A stretch of 42,233 bases of DNA from Gemmatimonadales bacterium UBA4456 (lineage in GTDB: Bacteria; Gemmatimonadota; Gemmatimonadetes; Longimicrobiales; Gaopeijiaceae), in contig DGOW01000001.1 in the NCBI GenBank assembly GCA_002390225.1, forward strand, positions 36,281 through 78,513. Reading direction: 5' to 3'. The notes beneath the pieces were generated by a model that saw nothing but the letters and a program-made list of their open reading frames with translations, searched no databases and had not been told where the DNA came from. Of the stretch, positions 1 to 7,928 are shown piece after piece; position 1 is the first letter of the stretch, and every line of letters begins with the position of its first letter. Position numbers and translations under genes: made by a program.

Positions 1-162
1 TGGGGCAGTATGCTGGCCGAGAGTCGGGACACGCTCGTTGCGAACAAATGGTGGCTCGCTGTCTTCCCGGGCGTGGCGATCATGTTGACGGTCCTGAGTT
101 TCAACATCCTGGGCGACTGGCTCCGCGACTTTCTCGATCCGCGGCTGCGCGAGCGCACCTGA
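1..162 (+). CDS. Dipeptide/oligopeptide ABC transporter permease (DppC/OppC type), C-terminal fragment
   Basis: The window opens inside this gene; only the last 53 residues are present. Reading from base 1 in frame gives WGSMLAESRD, then a hydrophobic segment WWLAVFPGVAIMLTVLSFNILGDWL (shown here in two overlapping halves: WWLAVFPGVAIML and TVLSFNILGDWL), ending DPRLRERT. This is the hallmark C-terminus of DppC/OppC inner-membrane permeases, whose last membrane helix is followed by GDxLRDxLDPRLR. Such permeases carry peptides or other nickel-, glycan- or amino-acid-type solutes. The stop lies 18 bases before the oxidoreductase at 181, so the two are probably co-transcribed. The substrate cannot be told from the fragment. 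Confidence 0.85.
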   Translation, partial: WGSMLAESRDTLVANKWWLAVFPGVAIMLTVLSFNILGDWLRDFLDPRLRERT

Positions 163-180
163 TCCTCTACTGGAGAACGC

Positions 181-1263
181 ATGAAGGTCGGAATCATCGG
201 AGCGAGCTTCGCCAAGGCGGCATTCCTGCCGGCGCTGCGACACGTGCCTGCTGCCGAGGTCGTCGCTTTGGCGTCCGCACGTATGGAGAGTGCACAGGCG
301 GCCGCGTCTGCGTTCGACGTACCCCACGCGTACGATGACTGGGAGGCGATGCTGAGCGCACATGATCTCGATCTTGTGTGCATCGCGACGCCGACGTTCC
401 TGCATGCGCCTCAGACGCTCGCTGCCATCGAGGCCGGCGCACATGTGCTGTGCGACAAGCCGACTGCGATGAATGCAGGCGAGGCGGCGGATATGCTGGC
501 CGCCGCCGAGGCTTCGGACCGCATCCACATGCTCGACCATGAGCTACGCTTCAACCCGAATCGCATGCGTGTCGCGGGCCTCATTGCGGATGGCTCGCTC
601 GGTGAAATTCGACATGTGGACATCAGCAATGTCGGGAAGACCTGGGGCGATCCAGCGAGTCGGCCGAAGGGAGACTGGTGGAGTCTGGCGGAGAAGGGTG
701 GAGGTCGGCTGGGAGCGAACGGAAGTCACCAGGTGGATCTGCTTCGGTGGTGGCTCGGCGATGTGACCTGGGTCACGGGCGCCGCGCCCGTCATGGTGCC
801 CGATCGCCGCGACCGGGACAGCGGTGAGCCGTGGACGGCGACCGCGGACGACGTGGCCTACTTCACGGCGGAGATGGCGTCCGGCGCCATCGCACAGGTG
901 TTCATGTCGGGTGTCGCTGCGCACAACATGGGTAACGCCACACGGGTCTTCGGCTCCGAGGGCACAGTTACGCTGAACAACAATGACGAGCGACTCTTCT
1001 TCGCCCGGGCTGGAGGGGAATTCGAGGAGATCACCGTCGCCGACCCGAACGCGGAGTTGCCGGGTGTGAATGCCGGGATCTGGAACGTTTCGGTTGTCGC
1101 ACTGATGCGAGAGTTGTGCGGTGCCATTCAGGAGGGAAGGGCGCTCCAGCACGGCGCCACGTTCGCTGATGGACTCGCGAACCAGATGGTGCTGGACGCC
1201 GTGAAGATGTCGGGTGCGGAGCGTCGCTGGATTCGCCCTGAGGAGACGCAGGCCGGTGTCTGA
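181..1263 (+). CDS. Gfo/Idh/MocA-family NAD(P)-dependent oxidoreductase
   Basis: A 360-residue cytoplasmic oxidoreductase. It opens with a Rossmann strand-loop (MKVGIIGASFAKAAFLPAL). Next comes the family CIATPTFLHAPQTL segment and a CDKP motif (lysine about residue 93), equivalent to the catalytic E/C-x-KP lysine of the family. Further on is NGSHQVDLLRWWLGDV, matching the G-x-H-x2-D pattern that positions the substrate and acid/base His. The length is normal for the family, which oxidises or reduces sugars, inositols and related polyols. The start is supported by GGAG at 171-174. The gene lies between a peptide-type permease and an SDR and overlaps the SDR by eight bases. The substrate is unknown; a sugar- or amino-acid-derived compound imported by the transporter is an inference. 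Confidence 0.88.
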   Translation: MKVGIIGASFAKAAFLPALRHVPAAEVVALASARMESAQAAASAFDVPHAYDDWEAMLSAHDLDLVCIATPTFLHAPQTLAAIEAGAHVLCDKPTAMNAGEAADMLAAAEASDRIHMLDHELRFNPNRMRVAGLIADGSLGEIRHVDISNVGKTWGDPASRPKGDWWSLAEKGGGRLGANGSHQVDLLRWWLGDVTWVTGAAPVMVPDRRDRDSGEPWTATADDVAYFTAEMASGAIAQVFMSGVAAHNMGNATRVFGSEGTVTLNNNDERLFFARAGGEFEEITVADPNAELPGVNAGIWNVSVVALMRELCGAIQEGRALQHGATFADGLANQMVLDAVKMSGAERRWIRPEETQAGV

Positions 1264-1966
1264 GGTCGAGGGCCAGACCGTTCTGGTGACCGGGGCGGCT
1301 CAGGGGCTGGGTGCTGCGATCGCCCGACACCTCCACGACTGTGGGGCTCGACTGATCCTTATGGACTGGAATGAGGAGAGGCTGTCCGAGACCGTGTCAG
1401 CGTGTCCTGGCGCGATGACTGTCGTCGTGAATCTCGGTGATGCCGGTGCGACGCAGCGTGCGCTCGACTCGTTCGTCACAAGCCCTGTCGACACCGTCAT
1501 TCACAATGCGGCGATTCTGCGCGTCGAGTCCCTGGAGGACGTCAGTCTGGAGGCGTTCCAGGCCACCATGGACGTAGGTATCCAGGCGGGCTTTCAGCTC
1601 ACTAAGGCGGTCTGGCCCCACATGCAGAAGTCCGGCGGGGCCCTCGTCTTCGTCTCCTCTCGCTCAGGAATCGAGGGCTTCCCGGACGAGACGGCCTACT
1701 GTGCGTCCAAGCATGCGCTCGAGGGCTTCTCGAAGTGCCTAGCAATGGAGGGGGAGCCTCACGGCATACTTTCCGTGACGGTCACGCCGGGCATGTACAT
1801 GCGTACGCCCATGTCGGAAATCACGTATCCGCCGGAGCTCAGGGAGAAGTGGATCGATCCCATCGAGTTGGCCCCGGCCTTTGAATACCTCGCTACCCGT
1901 CCCATGCAACTGTCCGGTCAGCGACTGAGTGCGTGGGAACTTTCACAGGAGCAGCTTCAGCGATGA
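1256..1966 (+). CDS. Short-chain dehydrogenase/reductase (SDR)
   Basis: A 236-residue classical SDR. TGAAQGLG (about 12-19) is the nucleotide-binding glycine motif and HNAAI (about 83-87) the NAA-type structural motif. Catalytic residues are Ser134/135 in VSSRSG and Tyr148-x3-Lys152 in YCASK. I chose the GTG at 1256, not the upstream ATG at 1214. It has a GAGGAG sequence (1240-1245), overlaps the previous stop (GTGTCTGA) and starts the protein directly before the first Rossmann strand. The acidic DW after the second strand suggests NAD rather than NADP preference. It is sandwiched between an oxidoreductase and a dipeptidase in one operon, so it probably acts on the same imported substrate. 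Confidence 0.88.
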   Translation: MSEVEGQTVLVTGAAQGLGAAIARHLHDCGARLILMDWNEERLSETVSACPGAMTVVVNLGDAGATQRALDSFVTSPVDTVIHNAAILRVESLEDVSLEAFQATMDVGIQAGFQLTKAVWPHMQKSGGALVFVSSRSGIEGFPDETAYCASKHALEGFSKCLAMEGEPHGILSVTVTPGMYMRTPMSEITYPPELREKWIDPIELAPAFEYLATRPMQLSGQRLSAWELSQEQLQR

Positions 1967-3327
1967 GCATGCAGGATATCTACGACTGGATCGACGCGAA
2001 CGCCGACGAGTGTGTCCGCGACCTTCAGCGCTTTGTGCAGCAACCGTCGATTTCCGCCCAGGACATCGGGCTTCGAGAGTGCGCCGCACTCGTGCGGGAC
2101 ATGATGCACGTCGATGGCCTGCCTGCCGAATTCCACGAGCTGGAGGAGGGGCCTCCGGTCGTCTTCGGGCATCTCGAGGCGAACAAGCCTGCAAAGACCA
2201 TCCTCTGCTATTCGCACTACGACGTGCAGCCGCCGGAGCCCCTCGACGAATGGACCCACGGGGGGCCGTGGTCCGGCGAGATCGTCGACGGCGTCATGTA
2301 TGGCCGCGGTTCCACGGACAACAAATCTGGAGTCCTGGCCTTCAACAAGGCAGCCAAGGCCTTCCTTGAGGTCCGAGGCGAGGTGCCGGTCAATCTGAAG
2401 TTCCTCATTGAAGGCGAGGAGGAGATCGGTTCACCAAACCTGGCGGCCTGGGCGGAGAAGAACGAAGAACTGCTGAAGGCAGACGGCATGCACTGCCTCG
2501 ACGGTTCGATGGAAACCGGTACCGAGGTTCCCGACGTCTCCCTGGGTCTCAAGTCGGTACTGTTTGTCGAACTGATCGCGCGCGGCGCGAAGATGGACGT
2601 GCACTCTCTGAACTTCCCTCTGGTCGAGTCCCCCGTCTGGGAACTGATCTGGGCGCTGAACACGATTCTGGATCGTGACCGGAAAATTCTCATCGAAGGA
2701 TGGGAGGAGGGGATCTGGCAGCTCGGCCCTGACGATGAGGAGCAGCTCACCGACAAGGCCGCGCGGGTAGACCTGGGTGCCCTCAAGGACGAGTGGGGCA
2801 TCTCGGAATTCGCACTCGGGCGCGACGGTGTCGACGCGATTCGAGCCCGCACCTACGAGCCGACCGCGAACATTCAGGGGATGATTGCCGGATACACTGG
2901 CCCCGGGCGGAAGACGATTATTCCCAACGAGGCCCGAGTCCGCATGGACTTCCGGCTCATCCCGAATATCCAGCCGGCCGATGCGATCCGGAAGCTCAAG
3001 GCGCACCTCGAGAAAAACGGCTTCGGCCACATCGAAGTCGAAGCGTTCGACGGGGCCGAACCGCCGTACAAGATCTCGGTCAAGGAGGATATCAGTCAGG
3101 CGATCATCGCAGCCGCCACCGAAGTGTACGGCGAGCTACCTGTCGTGAACGGAGTGTCGGCCGAGGGTGCGATCCTGCGCCACGTGTGGATTCCCTGTGT
3201 TCTGACCGGCTTTGCGAATCCGGGCGCCAATCTTCACGCCCCGGATGAGAACATTCACGTCGACAAGTATCTCCAGGGGATCAAGTACGCCGCGGCGATC
3301 ATGGAGCATTTCGGCAAGACGACCTGA
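1963..3327 (+). CDS. M20-family metallopeptidase (cytosolic dipeptidase-like)
   Basis: A 454-residue M20/ArgE/CNDP-type peptidase with no signal peptide. Metal-site motifs are in order: YSHYDVQP (His85, with Asp87), GRGSTDNKSG (bridging Asp119), EGEEEIGS (catalytic Glu and metal Glu at about 152-154) and a later D in CLDGS (Asp180). The HxD of the first motif is preceded by Ser where many homologues have Gly. A dimerisation (lid) domain lies at about 190-370, and a final His ligand is expected in the HAPDENIHVD stretch near the C-terminus. The start ATG at 1963 overlaps the SDR stop (ATGA) with AGGAG at 1947-1951, so translation is coupled. It likely hydrolyses a dipeptide or N-acyl amino acid delivered by the upstream transporter. 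Confidence 0.9.
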   Translation: MSMQDIYDWIDANADECVRDLQRFVQQPSISAQDIGLRECAALVRDMMHVDGLPAEFHELEEGPPVVFGHLEANKPAKTILCYSHYDVQPPEPLDEWTHGGPWSGEIVDGVMYGRGSTDNKSGVLAFNKAAKAFLEVRGEVPVNLKFLIEGEEEIGSPNLAAWAEKNEELLKADGMHCLDGSMETGTEVPDVSLGLKSVLFVELIARGAKMDVHSLNFPLVESPVWELIWALNTILDRDRKILIEGWEEGIWQLGPDDEEQLTDKAARVDLGALKDEWGISEFALGRDGVDAIRARTYEPTANIQGMIAGYTGPGRKTIIPNEARVRMDFRLIPNIQPADAIRKLKAHLEKNGFGHIEVEAFDGAEPPYKISVKEDISQAIIAAATEVYGELPVVNGVSAEGAILRHVWIPCVLTGFANPGANLHAPDENIHVDKYLQGIKYAAAIMEHFGKTT

Positions 3328-3817
3328 TGTCCTGAGCTGGCTTCAGCCTACTCATCCTCAGTCTCTCAGACGAGCAGAGTCACCGCTGGTGCGCCAGTCA
3401 GTTCGGTTTGGTGTCGGTCCGTGGCCTCGTCTTGTGCAATACTGGGGAGCCCGGGTGGCTTGGATTAGAGCACAGAGGCCGAGAACGTCCGATGGCAAAA
3501 CCCGCATTGCACGAACTCTCGTCCTGCTCCCCTGCGCGCGGCGTGGCAGTGAGGTCAGTGGACCCGACCGCGGCCTGGTGTGCGCACGACGCCTCGACCT
3601 CCGATGAAGACCAAAGCTGAGACGGCAATTCCGGGGGGCTTAGTGAGGCCCGGCAGGCCTCCTGTATGTGACAACCGGATGGGTGTGGAATGCAATGACG
3701 ACGTCGGGCCGCCGCTCCCTATCGAGCCGGTTCCCGGACAACCACATTGATCCGTGGAGCAGTCCGGCTCCTGCGGATCCGGACGCCGACCGACTTGCCG
3801 TAGCCAAGGAGTGTGCC
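3328..3817. other. Intergenic region, no gene recognised
   Basis: This 490-base gap separates the M20 operon from the next plus-strand gene. Open frames on both strands are short, arginine- and serine-rich and lack recognisable motifs. A small perfect stem (GAGGCC 3645-3650, loop of five, GGCCTC 3656-3661) is visible but has no U-run. I see no RNA gene or convincing promoter. Confidence 0.5.
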
Positions 3818-4729
3818 ATGGTCCGCATGGGATCGTTGTTTGGGATCGCCCTCGCAGGAGCGGCGCTTGCCCCGCAACCCGCCGCAGCACAGGCCGGTCA
3901 CGACATGGCGTCGCACGACCACGCCAGTCCAGCGGTCGACTGTGCTACGCTCGCAACTCCGCCGTGGAGTGGCCTGTCCGTCCTCGATCGCGAACGGTTC
4001 GAAGAGGCTCGCGAGTCCGTTGCGGACCTCACCACGCCCCAGGCCGCGATCGCGGCGGGATTTCGCCCTGCGCTAGGCGACATTCCGGGCATGGGTGTTC
4101 ATTATGTGCATTCGGAGTTCAGCCGGGACGGCATTCATGTCGGACAGCCGGACCACCTGATGTTCGCCCCGGTAGACGGGGAGCCCATGCTGGTCGGTGC
4201 TGCGTATGCATTTGTCGATGTTCCGGACACCGACGAGCCGATCCCGTATGACAGTGATCTCGCGTATTGGCACGATCACCCGCAGTTCGCCCCCGATGGG
4301 CAGACGCTTCACATGTTACACGTCTGGTTCGTACCCTCGTCGAACGGGCCGTTCGCGGGGCTGAACTTCTGGCTGCCGTTCCACGGCGCGGAGCTCACCC
4401 CGCCCAGTGCGTGCTGGATGGCTGATCCACAGATGGCACAGACCATCCAGCAGGTCGCCTTCGCGCTCGTTCCCGACGACAACCCGATCGCTGCTCAGGT
4501 GAACGAGGCTCGTGGATGGACGGGGACCGAGGACCTGCCGGCAGATCGTCCAGAGATCATGTCCGAGCTGGATGCAGCCGCGAGTGCGAACGACATGAGC
4601 GCCTGGATGCATGCGGCCGATCGCTTTCTGGATAACCTCACCGAGCGAGAGCAGGCGCGGACTGCCGTACTTTTGCAGCTGCTCATGAACGAGCAGATGT
4701 CATCCATGGAGCGGGGGAACGCGCGGTAA
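3818..4729 (+). CDS. Secreted His-rich protein of unknown function
   Basis: A 303-residue exported protein I do not recognise. The ATG at 3818 has AAGGAG at 3806-3811 and gives a clean signal peptide (MVRMGSLFGIALAGAALA...AAAQA), cleaved near residue 25. An in-frame start at 3668 would add 50 unlikely residues. The mature start is GHDMASHDHASP. Later conserved-looking blocks are GVHYVHSEF, PDHLMFAP, YWHDHPQF and LHMLHVWFVPSSNGPFAG, then a helical, acidic C-terminus. The repeated His pairs suggest metal binding, which is inference. The gene stands alone; the convergent DUF1295 gene ends 28 bases downstream. Confidence 0.75.
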   Translation: MVRMGSLFGIALAGAALAPQPAAAQAGHDMASHDHASPAVDCATLATPPWSGLSVLDRERFEEARESVADLTTPQAAIAAGFRPALGDIPGMGVHYVHSEFSRDGIHVGQPDHLMFAPVDGEPMLVGAAYAFVDVPDTDEPIPYDSDLAYWHDHPQFAPDGQTLHMLHVWFVPSSNGPFAGLNFWLPFHGAELTPPSACWMADPQMAQTIQQVAFALVPDDNPIAAQVNEARGWTGTEDLPADRPEIMSELDAAASANDMSAWMHAADRFLDNLTEREQARTAVLLQLLMNEQMSSMERGNAR

Positions 4730-4757
4730 TAGCTGATGTAAGTTCGGGCCTGGAGGC

Positions 4758-5633
4758 CTAGCGCGCGGGCGGTCTCGGTACGAGCACGGGCGTCGAAGCC
4801 TTGTACTCCTCGTAGTCTGCCTGCCCCCCCCACCTTTCGTCTGCCCGCTCCTCGAGCAGCGGAATGCCGCTGCCCATGGTCAGCAGGATCGTGACGAACA
4901 CCGGTGAAATCAGCGTCACGTACTGCCATCCCTGCAGCGCGGGCGCAGCGATGAGTGCCACGCCGGTCCACAGAACGATCTCGCCGAAGTAGTTCGGATG
5001 CCGGGACCAAGCCCAGAGTCCGGTCGAAATGAAGCGTGCCTTGTTGGCAGAGTCCTCGCGGAATTGGCTCTTTTGGCGATCCGACACGACCTCGAGGCCG
5101 AACCCCACGATCCACATCACCAGTCCGACCCAGGCCAGTATTCCCATGGGCACCGAACGACCTGATGTGATTACGGCCAATGCGGCACCCGCAGTAAAGC
5201 AGATCCACACCCCCTGAAGCGTCCACGCGAGCAGGAATCGACCAAACGAGGTTTTCACGGCGTCAAACCGCCGGTCTTTCCCTTCGGCACGTATTCGCCC
5301 GAAAAGAAATGTCCCGAGTCGGGCTGCCCAAACGGCGACGAGTGCAGCCAAGAGTCCGGATCGCACATCGGGCGTGGGCCCGAGCGCGACCGCGATCGCC
5401 GTCACGCTGAGGTAGGTCAGACTGCCGGTCAGGTCGTAGAAGCGTTCAGTTCGGGCCGCAAATGCCGGCACGAAGGCGATCCATTGCACGGCGAGTGCAA
5501 AGCCCACACAAAGTGCGAAGAGCGGCAGGCCTGCCACGAGCGAGGTCCCCTGACTGCCGGCCCAGGCCAGACCTCCGACCAGGAGAAGACTCGGGGGGAT
5601 CGCCAGGATCCCAGTTGATGATGAGTCACTCAT
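4758..5633 (-). CDS. DUF1295 / steroid 5-alpha-reductase-like membrane protein
   Basis: A 291-residue polytopic inner-membrane protein with about seven hydrophobic segments. The diagnostic block is RHPNYFGE (residues 211-218) preceded by FISTGLWAWS. This is the cofactor-binding signature shared by DUF1295 proteins, steroid 5-alpha-reductases and isoprenylcysteine methyltransferases. A second family block is RIRAEGKDRRFD near residue 115. Family members reduce or methylate lipid-like substrates; the actual substrate here is unknown. The start ATG at 5633 is followed by a serine-rich N-terminus. It is transcribed divergently from the DsbB-like gene across 149 bases. Confidence 0.88.
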   Translation of the reverse strand: MSDSSSTGILAIPPSLLLVGGLAWAGSQGTSLVAGLPLFALCVGFALAVQWIAFVPAFAARTERFYDLTGSLTYLSVTAIAVALGPTPDVRSGLLAALVAVWAARLGTFLFGRIRAEGKDRRFDAVKTSFGRFLLAWTLQGVWICFTAGAALAVITSGRSVPMGILAWVGLVMWIVGFGLEVVSDRQKSQFREDSANKARFISTGLWAWSRHPNYFGEIVLWTGVALIAAPALQGWQYVTLISPVFVTILLTMGSGIPLLEERADERWGGQADYEEYKASTPVLVPRPPAR

Positions 5634-5782
5634 CTAGACATTCTCAGGCAAGCAATGGGCGGAGCAGTGGGCAAATGCAACTTGTCAGAATACTCGCCCG
5701 CACCCGCATAGTGCCGCTCGATTGCCATCTGCACACGTATCGCCGAACGTTTGGCCCGTTGTCGCAATGACTCTGAACGGGG

Positions 5783-6403
5783 ATGGTGGGGGTGTACTCG
5801 ACCGTAGTAACGACGCTTGGCTTCTTCGCGATCGTGGTGTTCGCCGGGGGGCTGGCACTCCTTGGGCTCCTCATATTCGGCGGAGCCCGCTCTGGGGTTG
5901 TCTCAGCGCTGGAAGGTCAGGAGCAGCACCCGCTCGTCTGGGCCTGGGCGCTGACGCTCGCGGCCTCGATCTCGAGTCTGTACCTGTCAGAGGTCGTCGG
6001 CCTCGTCCCCTGCTCACTTTGCTGGTACCAGCGTATTGCGATGTATCCCCTGGTGATCGTGCTCGGGGTCGCCGTACTTCGCAGGGACGTCGCGATCTGG
6101 CGGTACGGGCTTCCTCTGTCCGCGATCGGCCTGATCATCGCGATCTACCATGTCACGATTCAGTGGCAGCCGACGCTCGACGTGGGGACGTGCGCCACCG
6201 GCGCACCGTGCACCGGGCGCTATCTCGCAGTTTTCGGCGTTGTCTCGATCCCGACGATGGCGGCGAGCGTCTTCCTTGCCGTCACTGCGCTGATGCTCCT
6301 GATGCGGAAGCTCGAGCTAACCGAGCCGTTGAGCGACGTCGATGCCGCTGACGATGGCGCCCTCGACCCGGCCTCCAACGCACCAGTCCCCGCAGACGCC
6401 TAG
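5783..6403 (+). CDS. DsbB/BdbC-family disulfide bond formation protein
   Basis: A 206-residue inner-membrane thiol oxidase with an extra N-terminal helix ahead of the usual four. The quinone-reactive pair is Cys77-Cys80 in VPCSLCWYQR, and the second periplasmic pair is Cys137/Cys143 in GTCATGAPCTGRY. Both match the BdbC/DsbB layout, in which the protein reoxidises a DsbA-like partner and passes electrons to quinone. No dsbA lies nearby. Several starts are possible (ATG 5783 or GTG 5792). The last 27 residues are a low-complexity acidic/Ala/Pro tail that overlaps the convergent flavoprotein gene by 87 bases. Confidence 0.88.
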   Translation: MVGVYSTVVTTLGFFAIVVFAGGLALLGLLIFGGARSGVVSALEGQEQHPLVWAWALTLAASISSLYLSEVVGLVPCSLCWYQRIAMYPLVIVLGVAVLRRDVAIWRYGLPLSAIGLIIAIYHVTIQWQPTLDVGTCATGAPCTGRYLAVFGVVSIPTMAASVFLAVTALMLLMRKLELTEPLSDVDAADDGALDPASNAPVPADA

Positions 6404-7282
6404 TCCCAGTTCGGGGTCGGTCAGCACTTCACCCGGCGTGGAGCCCTGGGTCAGGGCGTAGCCCCATCGATGAGCCCGCGTGAAGCCGATCGGGGGTAGA
6501 CGACCGAATCGGTTGGCTACCTCCTGGAGGAGCAACGCCGGGAGTTCTGATCGATCCACATCCCAGTGCTGACGTGTCCACTCTGGCGCAGCGTGCACGA
6601 CCCAGGCTTCAGTAAGCGGCCGACCTGGTTTGCTGCTGTTCCTTGCCACCCAGGAGATAGGGCCCGCGGTTACGAAGGCTCCGTCGAAGTCGAGGTCGGT
6701 CGGCGTGTCGAAGTCGACCATCACTGCCCAGCAGGGGGCCATGGTGACGGACTCGGCCTTCGATCGGAGGTCTGGCGCAGCTTCTAGGAGGGGAACGGCT
6801 TGCGGGGCGGGTACCGCAACCACGACCTGATCGAACGGACCGTGATTCTCGCCATCGGTATCGGTCGCCCACCACGCGCGATCCGTTCGGAGTAGTGTGT
6901 CGATCCGCACTCCTGTTCGTACGTCCAGCTCCGATGCCAGTGCGAGCGCAAGGTCGACCATGCCGGGGACACCAACATACCGGGCAGCTTGTTTCGCCGG
7001 CTTGACCTCGGAACTGCTGACCCGGATGAGGCGCCCGTTCCAGGGCGCGACCACGCCGGCATCCAGCCATTCGTTCAGCAGTGGACGCACGCGTTCGTCT
7101 CGAACCGTAAAGAACTGGGCCCCGTGATCGAAGCGGCGGTCGTCATGCTCCCGTGTGTTGGCTCGCCCACCAGGGCGGCGACCCTTGTCGAACACGACAA
7201 CGTCTCGGCCTGCAGATTGGAGGTCGCGGGCTGCGATTAGCCCGGACAGACCTGCACCGACGATAGCCACACGACCGGCCAC
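6317..7282 (-). CDS. Renalase-like FAD-dependent oxidoreductase
   Basis: About 321 residues. The N-terminus VAIVGAGLSGLIAARDL is a dinucleotide-binding fold, followed by VVVFDKGRRPGGR (the second FAD motif) and FDHGAQFFTVRD, typical of bacterial renalase-like amine/NAD(P)H-isomer oxidases. The C-terminal GVCGDWCVGGRVEGAIVSG closes the FAD site. An open frame extends to 7528 but overlaps the peroxiredoxin gene, so I place the start at GTG 7282; GTG 7270 is an alternative. It lies 22 bases behind the peroxiredoxin stop on the same strand, probably co-transcribed. Renalase-type enzymes repair inhibitory NAD(P)H isomers; that role here is inferred. Its 3' end overlaps the DsbB-like gene. Confidence 0.8.
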   Translation of the reverse strand: MAGRVAIVGAGLSGLIAARDLQSAGRDVVVFDKGRRPGGRANTREHDDRRFDHGAQFFTVRDERVRPLLNEWLDAGVVAPWNGRLIRVSSSEVKPAKQAARYVGVPGMVDLALALASELDVRTGVRIDTLLRTDRAWWATDTDGENHGPFDQVVVAVPAPQAVPLLEAAPDLRSKAESVTMAPCWAVMVDFDTPTDLDFDGAFVTAGPISWVARNSSKPGRPLTEAWVVHAAPEWTRQHWDVDRSELPALLLQEVANRFGRLPPIGFTRAHRWGYALTQGSTPGEVLTDPELGLGVCGDWCVGGRVEGAIVSGIDVAQRLG

Positions 7283-7304
7283 GGCGGGGCTCAGTTCGAC
7301 CTGC

Positions 7305-7811
7305 TCAGGAGCCGCGTAGCTCAGCGATCGCGTCAACCATGGCGTCACCGGTCGTGAGATCGCAGGCGTCGTGGGAGTCTTCGAACCGCAGAATACGCAC
7401 GACCCCGTCCTCGACGAGCATGGAGTGCCGAGTCGTGCGTCCGTAGAAGCCGACCACAGGGGCATCAAAGTCCAGTCCGAGCGCCCTGGTGAGTTCGCCC
7501 GCGGAGTCGGCCAGCAGCGTGACACCACCGTCCTCCGCGCCGGTCGACTCTCCCCATGCCTTCATCACGAAGGAGTCGATGACTGCAAAGCAGATGACCT
7601 CGTCGACGCCGTGCTCACCAAGCTCGTCACGAGAGCGAAGCAGGCTCGGGATGTGAGCATCCGTGCACGTGTCGGTGAACGGGCCCGGAAGCCCGACCAT
7701 CACCACGGTGCGGTTAGAGGTGCGTTCTCTCAGAGGGATCTGTTCCGGTCCGCTCGCGGTCATGCGAAGAAGAGTGGCGTCGGGCAGGGTGTCGCCAACG
7801 GCAATACTCAT
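7305..7811 (-). CDS. Peroxiredoxin, Prx5/AhpE-like redoxin
   Basis: A 168-residue thiol peroxidase of the Prx5 subgroup. The active-site block PGPFTDTCTDAHIPSL matches P-x3-T-x2-C, giving Cys49 as the peroxidatic cysteine. The N-terminus (VGDTLPDATL) and the segment EVICFAVIDSFVMKAWGE match Prx5 proteins that reduce hydrogen and organic peroxides. A Cys near the C-terminus (DACDLT) could act as resolving residue. The start ATG 7811 fits the domain; no good ribosome site is visible and an upstream in-frame ATG exists at 7865. It leads a two-gene unit with the renalase-like flavoprotein. It is cytoplasmic, with no signal peptide. Confidence 0.87.
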   Translation of the reverse strand: MSIAVGDTLPDATLLRMTASGPEQIPLRERTSNRTVVMVGLPGPFTDTCTDAHIPSLLRSRDELGEHGVDEVICFAVIDSFVMKAWGESTGAEDGGVTLLADSAGELTRALGLDFDAPVVGFYGRTTRHSMLVEDGVVRILRFEDSHDACDLTTGDAMVDAIAELRGS

Positions 7812-7928
7812 ATGCGTCTCATCAGGAGGCGTACTTCGGTCCGACGGCCTGCTCGTCATCAACAAACCGTCTACAAATCCAGCTACCCGCAGCGCGCCCG
7901 GGGGGATCCGAATGCGTGCCGAGTCTGC

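Noticed and set aside
3668..3817. 50-residue N-terminal extension of the His-rich secreted protein
   Set aside because: It would bury the clear signal peptide and AAGGAG ribosome site at 3806-3820.
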